This document shows, piece by piece, positions 1-8,951 of a stretch of 64,000 bases of DNA. Made by a program: the position numbers and the translations under genes. Position 1 is the first letter of the stretch, and every line of letters starts with the position of its first letter. This DNA comes from JAJDNH01 sp964552395 (GTDB lineage: Bacteria > Acidobacteriota > Thermoanaerobaculia > Thermoanaerobaculales > Sulfomarinibacteraceae). Below the pieces are notes generated by a model that had not been told where the DNA came from, did no database searches, and worked only from the letters and a program-made list of their open reading frames with translations. The stretch is taken from positions 1 through 64,000 of the forward strand of contig CAZKGM010000001.1 in assembly GCA_964552395.1 (NCBI GenBank), given 5' to 3'.

Positions 1-836
1 CCGATCGCCGGCTTGAGGTTGTAGCGGGCGGTGCCGCGTTCATCAGCGATGCCGTCCTCGGCAAAGCCGACGTCGGCGAGACGAATCGGGTGGCCGCCGA
101 CGGTGGCGATGATCATGCGGTTGAAGTCGCCGACCGAGTCAAAGAGGCCCATGTTGCGGACCGCCAGCTCCTGCACCGGGCCCTCGATGTAGCCGCCGGG
201 GAGCTCGAGGTTCTCGCGGCCCAGGGCGTTGATCACCTGATCGACCGTCAGGCCGTGGGCTGCGAGCTTGTCACGGTCGATCCAGATCCGGATCATGCGC
301 TCGCGGAAGCCGCCCATGAAGATGTTGCCGACCCCTGGAACGGACTGCAGCCGCGGCTTGACGACCTGGTCGGCGTAGTCCGACAGGGTCCGGTTCTCGA
401 GTCCGGAGAGGCCGATCCACAGCATCGGCTGCGAGTTGACGTCGAGCTTCTGCACGATCGGCGGCTCGGCATCGAGCGGCAGATTGCCGACGGCGCCCGA
501 GACCTTGTCACGGACGTCCTGGGCGGCGGTGTCGATGTTGCGCTCCAGCTCGAAGGTGATCGTGACCTGCGAGATTCCCTGCCCGGAGTACGAGTTGAGG
601 TGCTTGATCCCCTCGATCGTGTTGACCGCGGACTCGATGATGTCGGTGACGTCGGACTCCATGACCTCGGGCGACGCGCCTGGCAGGACGGTCGTCACCG
701 TGACCACAGGGATGTCCAGCGACGGGAGCAGGTTGACCGGCAGGGCGACGTAACCGAGGATACCGAAGACCACCAGCGCCACCATCAGCATGATCGTGAA
801 GACAGGCCGCCGGATCGCGATGTCGTACAGGTTCAT
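1..836 (-). CDS. RND efflux pump, HAE1/AcrB-type inner-membrane transporter (N-terminal part)
   Basis: The gene starts at the ATG at 836 and runs off the left edge, so only about 278 N-terminal residues are visible. It opens with the usual RND start: a short cytoplasmic stretch (MNLYDIAIRRPVFT), then the first membrane helix. The periplasmic porter region follows, with the conserved 'LPGASPEVMESDVTDIIE' and 'RLPLDAEPP' stretches. RND pumps use the proton gradient to expel drugs, detergents or metals through a TolC channel. It lies 28 bp downstream of its adaptor and is the last visible gene of the tetR-tolC-adaptor-pump operon. The N-terminal sequence fits hydrophobe/amphiphile (HAE1) pumps better than metal pumps. 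The substrate cannot be told. Confidence 0.93.
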   Translation of the reverse strand, partial: MNLYDIAIRRPVFTIMLMVALVVFGILGYVALPVNLLPSLDIPVVTVTTVLPGASPEVMESDVTDIIESAVNTIEGIKHLNSYSGQGISQVTITFELERNIDTAAQDVRDKVSGAVGNLPLDAEPPIVQKLDVNSQPMLWIGLSGLENRTLSDYADQVVKPRLQSVPGVGNIFMGGFRERMIRIWIDRDKLAAHGLTVDQVINALGRENLELPGGYIEGPVQELAVRNMGLFDSVGDFNRMIIATVGGHPIRLADVGFAEDGIADERGTARYNLKPAI

Positions 837-864
837 GTCAACCCCGAGGAACGTGCCGAGTCCA

Positions 865-1962
865 TCATCGGGAGCTCTGGCCGCTGCTGTCGACGGCAAC
901 CGACAGACCGCGCGCGAGGCCGGCGACGTCACTGATGACCTGCTCGCCGGCCGCCAGCCCGCCGACCACCTCCACCATCGCCTGATCGCGACGCCCGGTC
1001 TGCACCTTGCGCACGGCAACGTGGCCGTTCTCGACCATCATCACCTCGGGCATGTCGGAGGTGGCGACCGCAGTCTGCGGCAGCCACAGGGTCCTCACCG
1101 CGTTCGCCGCGGTGAGGTGGACCGTCGCGTACATTCCCGGCAGCAGGGTGCCGTCGGGGTCGGCGGTCCGGCCGACGATCTCGAAGGAGCGACTCGAGCC
1201 CTCGGCCACGGGCTCGACGCTGAAGATGGCGGCGCTGTGCTGCTCGCCGGAGACGCCGACGCGGAACTCCAGCGTCTTCATGCCGGCGAGGTTGGCGGCC
1301 CAGTTCTCGGGGACGCGCGCGGCGACCTTGACTCGTTTGCCGGTGGCGAGCTCGAGCAGCGTTTGCCCGAGGTCCGCCCACTGACCGGGAGCGGTCAGCC
1401 TCTTCGCGACCGCTCCGTCGGCCGGCGCCTTCACCGCGCTCTTGTCATAGTCTCGCCGCGCCAGGTCGCGGGCGGCGCGGGCGGCGGCGAGCCGGGCCGA
1501 GGACAGGTCCAGTTGAGCCTGTGCCTGGTCGAAGGCGGCCTGGGAGATCGTGTGATCCGAGACGAGATCGCGCTTTCGCTCCAGCTCCTTCTGCGCAAGC
1601 GCGAGATCGGCCGCGGCCGCCGCCACGTCGGCCTCGGCCTGATGGAGGCGGAGCTCGAAGGTCGTGCGATCAACCCACGCCAGCTCCTGGCCGCGGTGAA
1701 CAACGTCTCCGACCTCGACCAGGACGCGCTCGACCTGCCCGGCGACCTCGGCCGGAATCGGTACCATCTCGTCCGCGCGGATCTCGCCGACGAGCTCCAG
1801 GCTCGGGCGCTCCTCACGTGCCTCGACCTCGACCAGGTGTACGGCGCGCGGCGCGAGTGCCTCCTCGCGGACCTTGCCGGCGATCTCGGGCGTGTCGGTG
1901 CCGCCGTCGTGGCAGGCGGCGGCAAAGGCCGCCATGAGCATCAGGGCCATCCAACGTCGCAT
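865..1962 (-). CDS. RND efflux periplasmic adaptor (HlyD/AcrA family lipoprotein)
   Basis: This membrane-fusion protein bridges the RND pump and the TolC channel. The N-terminus is a lipoprotein signal ending in a lipobox (AFAAAC), so the mature protein should be lipid-anchored. Lipoyl/barrel-sandwich segments flank an alpha-helical hairpin rich in Ala, Arg and Gln (about residues 90-160), followed by beta-barrel segments (PENWAANLAG; GTLLPGMYATVHL). The ATG at 1962 shares one base with the tolC stop (TGATG). A GTG at 1965 would give a 4-bp GTGA overlap. A GAGGAG ribosome site serves either. The overlap implies translational coupling inside the efflux operon. Confidence 0.93.
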   Translation of the reverse strand: MRRWMALMLMAAFAAACHDGGTDTPEIAGKVREEALAPRAVHLVEVEAREERPSLELVGEIRADEMVPIPAEVAGQVERVLVEVGDVVHRGQELAWVDRTTFELRLHQAEADVAAAAADLALAQKELERKRDLVSDHTISQAAFDQAQAQLDLSSARLAAARAARDLARRDYDKSAVKAPADGAVAKRLTAPGQWADLGQTLLELATGKRVKVAARVPENWAANLAGMKTLEFRVGVSGEQHSAAIFSVEPVAEGSSRSFEIVGRTADPDGTLLPGMYATVHLTAANAVRTLWLPQTAVATSDMPEVMMVENGHVAVRKVQTGRRDQAMVEVVGGLAAGEQVISDVAGLARGLSVAVDSSGQSSR

Positions 1963-3365
1963 CACGGTTCGCTCCTCATTGCCGGCTCGTCCGGCGTCGG
2001 CCTCTCCGGCCTGTCTTCGGCGTTGCCAGCGTCGCCGCCGGGTGTTGGCAACGCGACGCCGGGAACCGGTGCCTGGCCGACGGCATGGCGCAGCGCGATC
2101 GCCTGCAGCTCCCGTTGCCAGTGGGCGATGACGACGGCCGTCTTGGCGTCGGTGAGCTCGGTGGTTGCGGTCAGCAGATCAGTGACGGTGGCCTCCCCGA
2201 CCGCGTACGCGCGCTCGACCTGGCGGTACGCCTCACGCGCCGCCGTCCTCCGCTTCTCGGCAGCCTCGAGCACGGCGGCCGCCGTGCGGTGGGAGATCGT
2301 GGCGGACTCGACCTGGTCGCGGATCGCCTTGTCCATCTCACGGCGCATGACCTCGACGTCAATGAGATCCTCCTTCGCCCTGGCGACCCGCGCCGCGGCG
2401 ACTCCACCGTCGTAGATCGGCACCCGGAGCGTGAGGCTCACGGACATCCAGTCACGGGAGGGGAAGTCGGCACGCTGGGCGTAGTACTGCGCGTGCGCGT
2501 CGAGCTCCGGCAGCCAGGCGCCCTTCTCGACCTTGATCATCAGTCGGGCCGCGCGGAAGCGCTTCTCGAGCACCAGCATCTCCGGACGTTCCATCAGCGC
2601 CCGCCGCTCCAGCTCGGCTGTCGTACCCTCGGGGGCTGGCACCGTGGTGGGCGGCGCGAGGGGCCCGAGCTCGTCGAGGCCCGCCAGTCGAGCCAGGCGC
2701 CGTTGTGCCAGCTCGAGGGCCCCCTGAGATGTCACGACCTCCTGCTCCTCGGCGGAGGCGCGGGCCGTCCAGCGGGCCACGTCCGCGGACGTCAGCTCGC
2801 CGACTTGGAAACGGCGCTTCGCCACCCTCAGCTGCGAGAGCGCCTGCTTGAGGGCCGTGCGCCGAACGGCAAGCCGCTGCTCGGCCGCAACGGCGTCGAA
2901 GAACGACTGGCTCACCCGGAGGGCGAGGTCGGCCGCGGTGGTCGTCCGCTCGATGAGGGCGGTCTCACGTTCCACCCTCGCCACATCCCGCGCCCGCCAG
3001 TCACGCAGCCCGTAGAACAGGGTCTGCTTGAGGTCGGCGCTGTAGTTCCAGTCGGCGAGGGGCTGGAGAACGAACGACTGGCCGGGTGAGAACTCGAACG
3101 CCACCTGGTTTTGATAGCGCGTGTAGGTGCCGTTGAGATCGAGGCGAGGCAGCAAGGCCGAGGCCGTGAGCCGGACGTCGGCATCGGCTCGGCGGATCGC
3201 GCTGCGCGCGCGCTCCATCGACTCATGGCTGGCCAGCGTGGAGCGGACCAGAGCCTGCAAGGTGACGGACGGCCTTGCGGCAGCTGGGGAGGCGAGATCT
3301 CCAGCCGCCGAGGCAGGGGGTAGACAGAGCAGGGCAAGAGCCCCCGACACGATGATCCGGTGCAT
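1962..3365 (-). CDS. TolC-family outer-membrane efflux protein
   Basis: This is the outer-membrane channel of the tripartite RND pump. It begins with a cleavable signal peptide (MHRIIVSGALALLCLPPASA). Two homologous outer-membrane efflux-protein halves follow, with long amphipathic helices such as 'SFFDAVAAEQRLAVRRTALKQ' split by strand segments. The open frame extends upstream to 3656, but the extension is Arg/Pro-rich shadow coding. The ATG at 3365 has a strong GGAGGAGA ribosome site and starts the signal peptide. The protein is about 467 residues, normal for the family, and its stop overlaps the adaptor start. It is unrelated in position to the two TolC genes of the lanthipeptide operon. 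Confidence 0.92.
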   Translation of the reverse strand: MHRIIVSGALALLCLPPASAAGDLASPAAARPSVTLQALVRSTLASHESMERARSAIRRADADVRLTASALLPRLDLNGTYTRYQNQVAFEFSPGQSFVLQPLADWNYSADLKQTLFYGLRDWRARDVARVERETALIERTTTAADLALRVSQSFFDAVAAEQRLAVRRTALKQALSQLRVAKRRFQVGELTSADVARWTARASAEEQEVVTSQGALELAQRRLARLAGLDELGPLAPPTTVPAPEGTTAELERRALMERPEMLVLEKRFRAARLMIKVEKGAWLPELDAHAQYYAQRADFPSRDWMSVSLTLRVPIYDGGVAAARVARAKEDLIDVEVMRREMDKAIRDQVESATISHRTAAAVLEAAEKRRTAAREAYRQVERAYAVGEATVTDLLTATTELTDAKTAVVIAHWQRELQAIALRHAVGQAPVPGVALPTPGGDAGNAEDRPERPTPDEPAMRSEP

Positions 3366-3421
3366 CGATCTCCTCCAGTAGGGCTGCTGTACGTGACCGT
3401 CCGGCCCGGGTTGCAGGTTCC

Positions 3422-4030
3422 TCATCGTCGCTCCACGCAGAGCCCCCCACAGATGGTGTTCCAGAATGCCCGGGCGGTTCGTCGGGGGTCGACCGAGCGG
3501 TCGAAAAAGTGCTGTACGCCGACGCCGTCGAGGGCGCCGACCAGTACCGTGGCGATCGGCTCGATGTCGAGGTCGGGTCGCAGCTCGCCGCTGGCTTGAC
3601 CGCGGCGGAGAATGTCGGCGATCAGGCTGCGGTGCTCGTCGTAGAGAGTCTCGCACGCTTCGCCGAGACGCTCGCGGACAGCCGTGCCCCGTGAGGCGGC
3701 CCAGAAGTCGAGCGTCATCGCGTACAGGTCAGGGTGCTCGGCGACGATGTCGCCAGCGACGCGAAACAACGCCTCGAGCTGACCGAGTGCGGTGTCGACG
3801 TGTCCAATCTCCTCCTCGATGCGCTCGGTGATACCGTCGTTGATCCATGAGAACACGGCCAGGAAGAGCTCCTCCTTGCTGTGGAAGTACTCGTACACCG
3901 TGCCCTTCGCGACCCCGGCGGCGGTGGCGATGTCGGCGACCCGGGTGTTCGCGTAGCCCTGGCGGATGAACACCGCCGTCGCGGCTTCTACCAGCTCCTG
4001 GTGCCTGTGCTCGGGATCGGATCTGCGCAC
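3422..4030 (-). CDS. TetR/AcrR-family transcriptional repressor
   Basis: The N-terminal TetR helix-turn-helix is clear ('GYANTRVADIATAAGVAKGT' then YEYFHSKEEL). The variable C-terminal ligand-binding region contains a FWAASRG stretch common in efflux regulators. It probably represses the efflux operon behind it until a toxic ligand binds. I chose the GTG at 4030, which has a GGGA-type ribosome site. The frame also opens at a TTG at 4048, but that start would place its ribosome site in the palindrome at 4051-4068. The gene is 56 bp ahead of tolC. Autoregulation is inferred from the palindrome. Confidence 0.9.
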   Translation of the reverse strand: MRRSDPEHRHQELVEAATAVFIRQGYANTRVADIATAAGVAKGTVYEYFHSKEELFLAVFSWINDGITERIEEEIGHVDTALGQLEALFRVAGDIVAEHPDLYAMTLDFWAASRGTAVRERLGEACETLYDEHRSLIADILRRGQASGELRPDLDIEPIATVLVGALDGVGVQHFFDRSVDPRRTARAFWNTICGGLCVERR

Positions 4031-4050
4031 GGTTCCCTGCTTTCCCAATT

Positions 4051-4068
4051 TGACTGACTGGTCAGTCA
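4051..4068. promoter_or_regulatory. Palindromic operator in front of the TetR-RND efflux operon
   Basis: Two perfect 8-bp inverted arms, TGACTGAC and GTCAGTCA, flank a 2-bp centre. Size and spacing are typical of TetR-dimer operators. It lies just upstream of the tetR start, where a bound repressor would block transcription of tetR and the efflux genes. Binding by this particular TetR is inferred from adjacency. Confidence 0.72.
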
Positions 4069-4132
4069 GAGAAGATAGGGCGCGACCTCCACACTGTCAA
4101 CCCGCGGGCCGGCTCCCGTCAGAGTTGGTTGC

Positions 4133-5719
4133 TCAGATCTGCTCGACGGTCGCCTTCAGGGCGAGGATCCGGTTGTCGATCTCGCGCACCAGGCGGCGCA
4201 TGAGCTGCTCGTCGATGGCGCCCTGGGCGAAGGCCTGGCGGACCGTCTCCTTCTCGACAATGGCGAGCTGGCGCCTCAGCTCCGACTGCTCCTCGCGCAG
4301 CACATCCCCGGCGTCGATGCGCAGCGCCTCGGCCTCGACCTCGACATCCTGCCGTCGTCGGGTCAGCTCGTCGCGCAGCTCCTGGTAAACCTCCGGCAGA
4401 ACGGCGCCGACCTCGCGCTGGCGCTCGAGGTAGTGCTCTGCCTGGCTGAGGGCCCGCAGGCGCGTCCGTAGGATCGCCGCCGACTGCGCCACACGGCGGT
4501 CGCGGCCGATGCCGAGCAGCCGCAGCAGCAGCGGCATGGTCGGCGCCTGGGCGAGGATCGACAGCAGCACGGCGCCGAAGACGAGATCAATGAGGGTCTG
4601 ACGGAACGCGTAGGTCCGGGGGACGGAGAGAGCCAGCACCATCGCCACTCCGCCACGCAGGCCGCCCCAGCTGAGGACCGCCACCAGGCCCTTCTTGGAA
4701 GAGATACCGTGCGGTCCCATGGTGGGTAGCGCGCCGGCGATGAACAGGGCACGGGCGATCAGCATCGCGAGCCAGATGGTGACCACCGGTACGGCGATGC
4801 GGAGAAGGCGGTCGGGAGACGTCTCGAGGCCGACGAGCAGGAAGACGATGGAGTTGGCGACGAACGCGGCGTACTCCCAGAACGAGGTCACGGCGACCCG
4901 CGTCGACGCCGACATGCCATAGGTGGCGCCGACGTTGCCCGACAGGACGCCGGCCACCAGGCAGGCGATGATCCCCGATGCGTGCACCTGCTCGGCGAGC
5001 ACGAAGGAGCCGAATGCCGAGATCGTGGTCAGCGTGATCTCGATCAAGTGGTCGTCGATAGTCGACGTGAGCCAGGAGAGGCCGAGCCCCAGGCCGCCGC
5101 CGATGAGGACGGCGCCCAAGATCTCCCAGGTGAGGAAGCCGGCAACCCAGCCGAGCGTGATGCCTCCCTGGTGCGGGCCGATGCCGAGCGCCGTGAGGAC
5201 GACGCCGAAGGCAACGATGGCGATGCCGTCGTTGAGGAGGCTCTCTCCCTCCATGATCATGGCCAGCCGGCGCGGGGCGTTCACCTCGCGGAGCAACGCC
5301 AGAACTCCGACCGGATCGGTCGCCGCGAGAATGGTGGCGGCGAGGAGCAGCACCTGCCAGGGAACGGCGATGCCGAACGCGGACAGGACTCCCCAGGACA
5401 GAGCGAAGGTCAGGCCGGTGCCGACCACGACGCCGGGCACCGCCAGCATGAGCACGGCGCGCCAGGTGTCCACGAAGTGGCGCAGCTCGAGATGGAAGGC
5501 GGCCTCGTAGACGAGGGCCGGCAGGAGTACGGTGAACAGCAGCTGCGGCGTCAGGTGGAGGCCGGGATCGAAGCCGGCGAAGAGGCGGTCACGAACGACC
5601 GCGCAGGCGATGCCGACGAACACCAGGGAGACCGTGTACGGCAGGCGCAGCCGTTGCGCGACCATGCCGACGACGCTCGCCAGGAGCAGCGCCGCGATCA
5701 CCGCGATCTCGATGTTCAT
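4133..5719 (-). CDS. CPA1-family Na+(K+)/H+ antiporter
   Basis: This 528-residue inner-membrane protein has about 12 hydrophobic helices. It carries CPA1 hallmarks: ATDPVGVLALL in the middle and GESLLNDGIAIV with the Asn-Asp pair that binds the ion. It exchanges Na+ or K+ for protons in pH and salt homeostasis. The last 120 residues form a soluble helical, coiled-coil-like tail rich in Arg/Glu, as in NhaP-like proteins, perhaps regulatory. It is a single gene between the efflux operon and the copper ATPase. The gaps on both sides are short (about 100 bp) with no obvious terminator. Confidence 0.93.
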   Translation of the reverse strand: MNIEIAVIAALLLASVVGMVAQRLRLPYTVSLVFVGIACAVVRDRLFAGFDPGLHLTPQLLFTVLLPALVYEAAFHLELRHFVDTWRAVLMLAVPGVVVGTGLTFALSWGVLSAFGIAVPWQVLLLAATILAATDPVGVLALLREVNAPRRLAMIMEGESLLNDGIAIVAFGVVLTALGIGPHQGGITLGWVAGFLTWEILGAVLIGGGLGLGLSWLTSTIDDHLIEITLTTISAFGSFVLAEQVHASGIIACLVAGVLSGNVGATYGMSASTRVAVTSFWEYAAFVANSIVFLLVGLETSPDRLLRIAVPVVTIWLAMLIARALFIAGALPTMGPHGISSKKGLVAVLSWGGLRGGVAMVLALSVPRTYAFRQTLIDLVFGAVLLSILAQAPTMPLLLRLLGIGRDRRVAQSAAILRTRLRALSQAEHYLERQREVGAVLPEVYQELRDELTRRRQDVEVEAEALRIDAGDVLREEQSELRRQLAIVEKETVRQAFAQGAIDEQLMRRLVREIDNRILALKATVEQI

Positions 5720-5818
5720 GGGGCAACTCTACCCGGGCTCACCGAGGCTGTCGAGGCCGGGCCGGACCAGTTTCGTGCGAGCTGCTGCAGCCGGCGAGAC
5801 GCCGGCCATGGACGGCCG

Positions 5819-8386
5819 TCAAGCCCGGCGCAAGCGAAGGCTGTTCGAGACCACGGTCACCGAGGAGAAGGCCATCGCCAGAGCGGCCAGCACCGGGTTC
5901 AGTGAGCGCAAGATCTCCGGCACGCCGGGGACCGGGTACAGCACGCCGGCGGCCACGGGGATCAGCAGGACGTTGTAAGCGAAGGCCCAGAACAGGTTCT
6001 GGCGGATGATCTTGACGGTGGCGCGGGAGAGGGCGAGGGCTCGCGGCACCGCGCGCAGGTCGCCCCGCATGAGGGTGACGTCGGCGGTTTCCATGGCGAC
6101 GTCGGTGCCGGTGCCCATGGCGAAGCCGACGTCGGCTCGAGCCAGTGCCGGAGCGTCATTGATGCCGTCGCCGACCATCGCCACCGGACCCCGGCCGCGG
6201 TCCTGCAGCTCGGCCACAGCGCCGGCCTTGTCGTCGGGGAGGACCTCGGCGATAACCTCGTCGATCCCGACCTCCCGCGCGATCGCCTCGGCGGCCGGCC
6301 GCCGGTCCCCGGTAAGCAGTACCGTGCTCAGACCGAGGGCATGCAGCCGGCCGATGGCGTCCTCCGCGCCCTCGCGAATCGTGTCCGCGAGGGCGATGAG
6401 GCCGACGGCGCGGCCGGCCGCGGCGATCCAGACGACAGTGCTGCCGCCCTGGACCAGCTCCGCCTCACGGTCCGCGAGTGATCCGGCGTCGATGCCGTGC
6501 TCGGCCATGAACTCGCGCCGACCGGCGAGGATCTCCAGGTCCTCAACCCGGGCGATGACGCCCCATCCCGGCTCAACCTTCAATGAGTTCGGCGCAGCCA
6601 CGTCGAGGCCGGCCGCGGTCGCCGCGTCAACGATGGCGCGTGCCAGCGGGTGCTCGCTCCCAGCCTCGGCCGCCGCCGCGAGGAGGAGGAGCCCGTCCTC
6701 GGCCGACTCCGGGGTCTGGATAGCTCGCGGCCACGGGATTCCGACGCCGAGGGCCGGGAGCAGGCGGACGACGCGGGGTCGGCCTCGGGTGACGGTTCCC
6801 GTCTTGTCCAGCACGACGGTCCGCAGCCGGTGCGCGCGCTCGAGGGCGGCCGCATTGCTGAACAGGATGCCGAGACCGGCGCCGCGGCCGACCCCGACCA
6901 TGATGGCGGTTGGCGTGGCGAGACCGAGTGCGCATGGACATGCGATGACGAGAACCGCCACCATGCGGACCATGGCGTTCGTGAAGCCTGCGCCCACAGC
7001 GAACCACCAGACGAGGAGGGTCACCGCCGCGGCGATGAGAACGGCGGGCACGAAAACGGCCGCAACGCGGTCGGCGAGCCGCTGGATCGGCGGCTTTGAC
7101 CCCTGGGCCTCACGGACCAGGCGGATGACATGGGCAAGCGCCGTATCGGCGCCGATGTGGGTGGCTCTGACGCGCAGCAACCCGTCTGTGCTGACCGTGC
7201 CCCCCATGACCTCGTCGCCGGGACCCTTGGTGACGGGTACGCTCTCACCGGTAAGCATCGACTCGTCGACCCCTGCCTGGCCGTCGACGATGCTGGCATC
7301 GACCGGAATGCGCTCACCCGGGCGGATGACCAGCAGATCACCGGTCATGACCTGGGCCAGCCCGACCTCGACCTCCGCGCCGTCACGCACGACTCTGGCC
7401 ACCGGAGGTGTGAGGTCGAGCAGAGCGCGGATCGCAGCGCCGGCGCTACCCTTCGCTCTCGCCTCCAGGTACTTGCCGATCTTGATCAGAGTGAGGATGA
7501 GAGCGGCGGTCTCGAAGTACACGTGATCCCCGAGCCGATGGTCGCCGAGGGTCAGGGCCACGGCGACCGGCACGCTGTAGAAGAATGCGGTCAGCGAGCC
7601 GAGGGAGACCAGGACATCCATGTTGGCCGTGAGGTTGCGCAGCGCCTTGACAGCGGCGCGGTAGAAGCCCCAGCCAACGTAGGTTTGCACCGGCAACGCG
7701 AGGCCGCACAGAAGCCAGTTGAACCACGGGCCATCCGCCCAGGGGCCGAGGACCGCGAAGTCCCGTGTCATGCCGAGCGCGAGGAGCGGCAGCGAGAACA
7801 CGATGCCGACGATCAGGGCGCGTCGCTGGCGAGCGATGTCGGCAGCCCGCGCCGCCGCCTCGGCATCGTCGACCGTCTCGCCCTCGGCGCGCGCGACGCC
7901 GTAGCCGGCGCCTTCGATGGCGGCGATGATGTCCTGCTGCGACACCGCTCCCGGCAGGTAGCGAATGTGAGCTCGCTCCGCGGCCAGGTTGACGCTTGCA
8001 GCGAGGATTCCGGGCACCTTGCGATGTAGGGTCCGCTCAATGGTGGCGGCGCAGCTCGCACAGCTCATGCCGGTGATCGGCAGCTCGATCTTTGTTTCGG
8101 CGACGTCGTAGCCGACGTCGCGGATCGCCGCCACCAAGCCGGGCACCGTCACCCTGTCGTCGAACGTCGTCGTGGCCGAGTCGGCGGCGAGGTTCACAGC
8201 CGCCGACTCCACACCTTCGACCTTGCGCAGCCGCCGCTCGATCGTGACTGCACAGTTGGCGCACGTCATGCCCAGAACCGGGACCGTCAGGGTGGTGGTA
8301 TCGCCCGCCGATCGCGTGCCTTCATCGTGCCGGTCCTCATCGTCGTCGCCGGTAGCCTCGTACGGCCCCTCACCCGTTTGGCTCAC
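5819..8386 (-). CDS. Copper-type heavy-metal translocating P1B ATPase with two HMA domains
   Basis: This P-type ATPase pumps Cu(I) or a related soft metal out of the cytoplasm. Two N-terminal metal-binding HMA domains carry GMTCANC (Cys42, Cys45) and GMSCASC (Cys109, Cys112). Eight membrane helices follow, with the CPC ion-binding motif (ACPCALG, about residue 482), the phosphorylation site DKTGT and the hinge GDGINDAPAL. The CPC motif and double HMA favour copper. The start is GTG with a perfect AAAGGAGG ribosome site five bases away. A hydrophilic Asp/Glu/His-containing stretch of about 30 residues precedes the first HMA. It lies downstream of a CxxC metallochaperone on the same strand. Confidence 0.94.
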   Translation of the reverse strand: MSQTGEGPYEATGDDDEDRHDEGTRSAGDTTTLTVPVLGMTCANCAVTIERRLRKVEGVESAAVNLAADSATTTFDDRVTVPGLVAAIRDVGYDVAETKIELPITGMSCASCAATIERTLHRKVPGILAASVNLAAERAHIRYLPGAVSQQDIIAAIEGAGYGVARAEGETVDDAEAAARAADIARQRRALIVGIVFSLPLLALGMTRDFAVLGPWADGPWFNWLLCGLALPVQTYVGWGFYRAAVKALRNLTANMDVLVSLGSLTAFFYSVPVAVALTLGDHRLGDHVYFETAALILTLIKIGKYLEARAKGSAGAAIRALLDLTPPVARVVRDGAEVEVGLAQVMTGDLLVIRPGERIPVDASIVDGQAGVDESMLTGESVPVTKGPGDEVMGGTVSTDGLLRVRATHIGADTALAHVIRLVREAQGSKPPIQRLADRVAAVFVPAVLIAAAVTLLVWWFAVGAGFTNAMVRMVAVLVIACPCALGLATPTAIMVGVGRGAGLGILFSNAAALERAHRLRTVVLDKTGTVTRGRPRVVRLLPALGVGIPWPRAIQTPESAEDGLLLLAAAAEAGSEHPLARAIVDAATAAGLDVAAPNSLKVEPGWGVIARVEDLEILAGRREFMAEHGIDAGSLADREAELVQGGSTVVWIAAAGRAVGLIALADTIREGAEDAIGRLHALGLSTVLLTGDRRPAAEAIAREVGIDEVIAEVLPDDKAGAVAELQDRGRGPVAMVGDGINDAPALARADVGFAMGTGTDVAMETADVTLMRGDLRAVPRALALSRATVKIIRQNLFWAFAYNVLLIPVAAGVLYPVPGVPEILRSLNPVLAALAMAFSSVTVVSNSLRLRRA

Positions 8387-8566
8387 ACGCGCCTCCTTTG
8401 CTCTCGGCCGGGCCGCCGCAGGCCCTGCGGGTCCCCATTCTCGGCCCGTCTTCGAGTCGCCGCAGCACAGAATTCAAACACCCATCGACTGTGCACAGGT
8501 TAGCAGCTTCGGGCCCGCGGCTCACCGCCCACGGCCCGATCATGGCAACCTGGTGTGCCCGGCCTC

Positions 8567-8586
8567 AGATTCCGGACTCGGAATCT
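8567..8586. terminator. Hairpin between metallochaperone and copper ATPase
   Basis: A perfect 8-bp stem (AGATTCCG / CGGAATCT) with a 4-base loop starts three bases after the chaperone stop in the minus-strand transcript. No U-tract follows, so it may be an attenuator or RNA-stabilising stem that lets the small chaperone be made in excess over the ATPase, rather than a full terminator. Confidence 0.5.
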
Positions 8587-8588
8587 TG

Positions 8589-8798
8589 TCACGTCTCCTG
8601 TGGCGGGTAGCCGATCTCGACCAGGAGCGAGCGAATCTCCTCCCACGAAGAGGGCTCCGCCCACTCGACAACGACCTTTCTGGTCGCCGCATCGGCCGAG
8701 ACCTGCTCGACGCCGGCGAGCTCGCCGAGCTCGCGCTGGATGGTTCTCGTGCAATGATGACAACTGATGTTGGGAACGACAAACTCACGCTTGGGCAT
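8589..8798 (-). CDS. Heavy-metal-associated (HMA) domain copper chaperone, CopZ-like
   Basis: This 69-residue single HMA domain has the metal site ISCHHCTRTI, a CxxC with two His between the Cys, near residue 13. The family delivers Cu(I) or another soft metal to P1B ATPases. The CHHC variant is less common than the usual MxCxxC, so zinc or another metal is possible. It has a clear GGAGGG ribosome site. The copper-type ATPase follows about 200 bp downstream on the same strand, which supports a joint role in metal export. Confidence 0.85.
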   Translation of the reverse strand: MPKREFVVPNISCHHCTRTIQRELGELAGVEQVSADAATRKVVVEWAEPSSWEEIRSLLVEIGYPPQET

Positions 8799-8951
8799 GG
8801 ATCCCTCCGACCACCGAGGTGGCTGCGTGGGCCACCGGCGACTTTACCGGATTGTATCGCCGCTCGATTCGTCCGTGGCGTGTGTCGGTTGGTGGTATTC
8901 TCCGGTCGGCTCACGATCGCGCCGACTGGCGCGTACAACCGAGGGGGAGCC

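Noticed and set aside
3366..3656. N-terminal extension of the efflux TolC frame
   Set aside because: Arg/Pro-rich, antisense to the TetR gene; the signal peptide and the best ribosome site lie at 3365.
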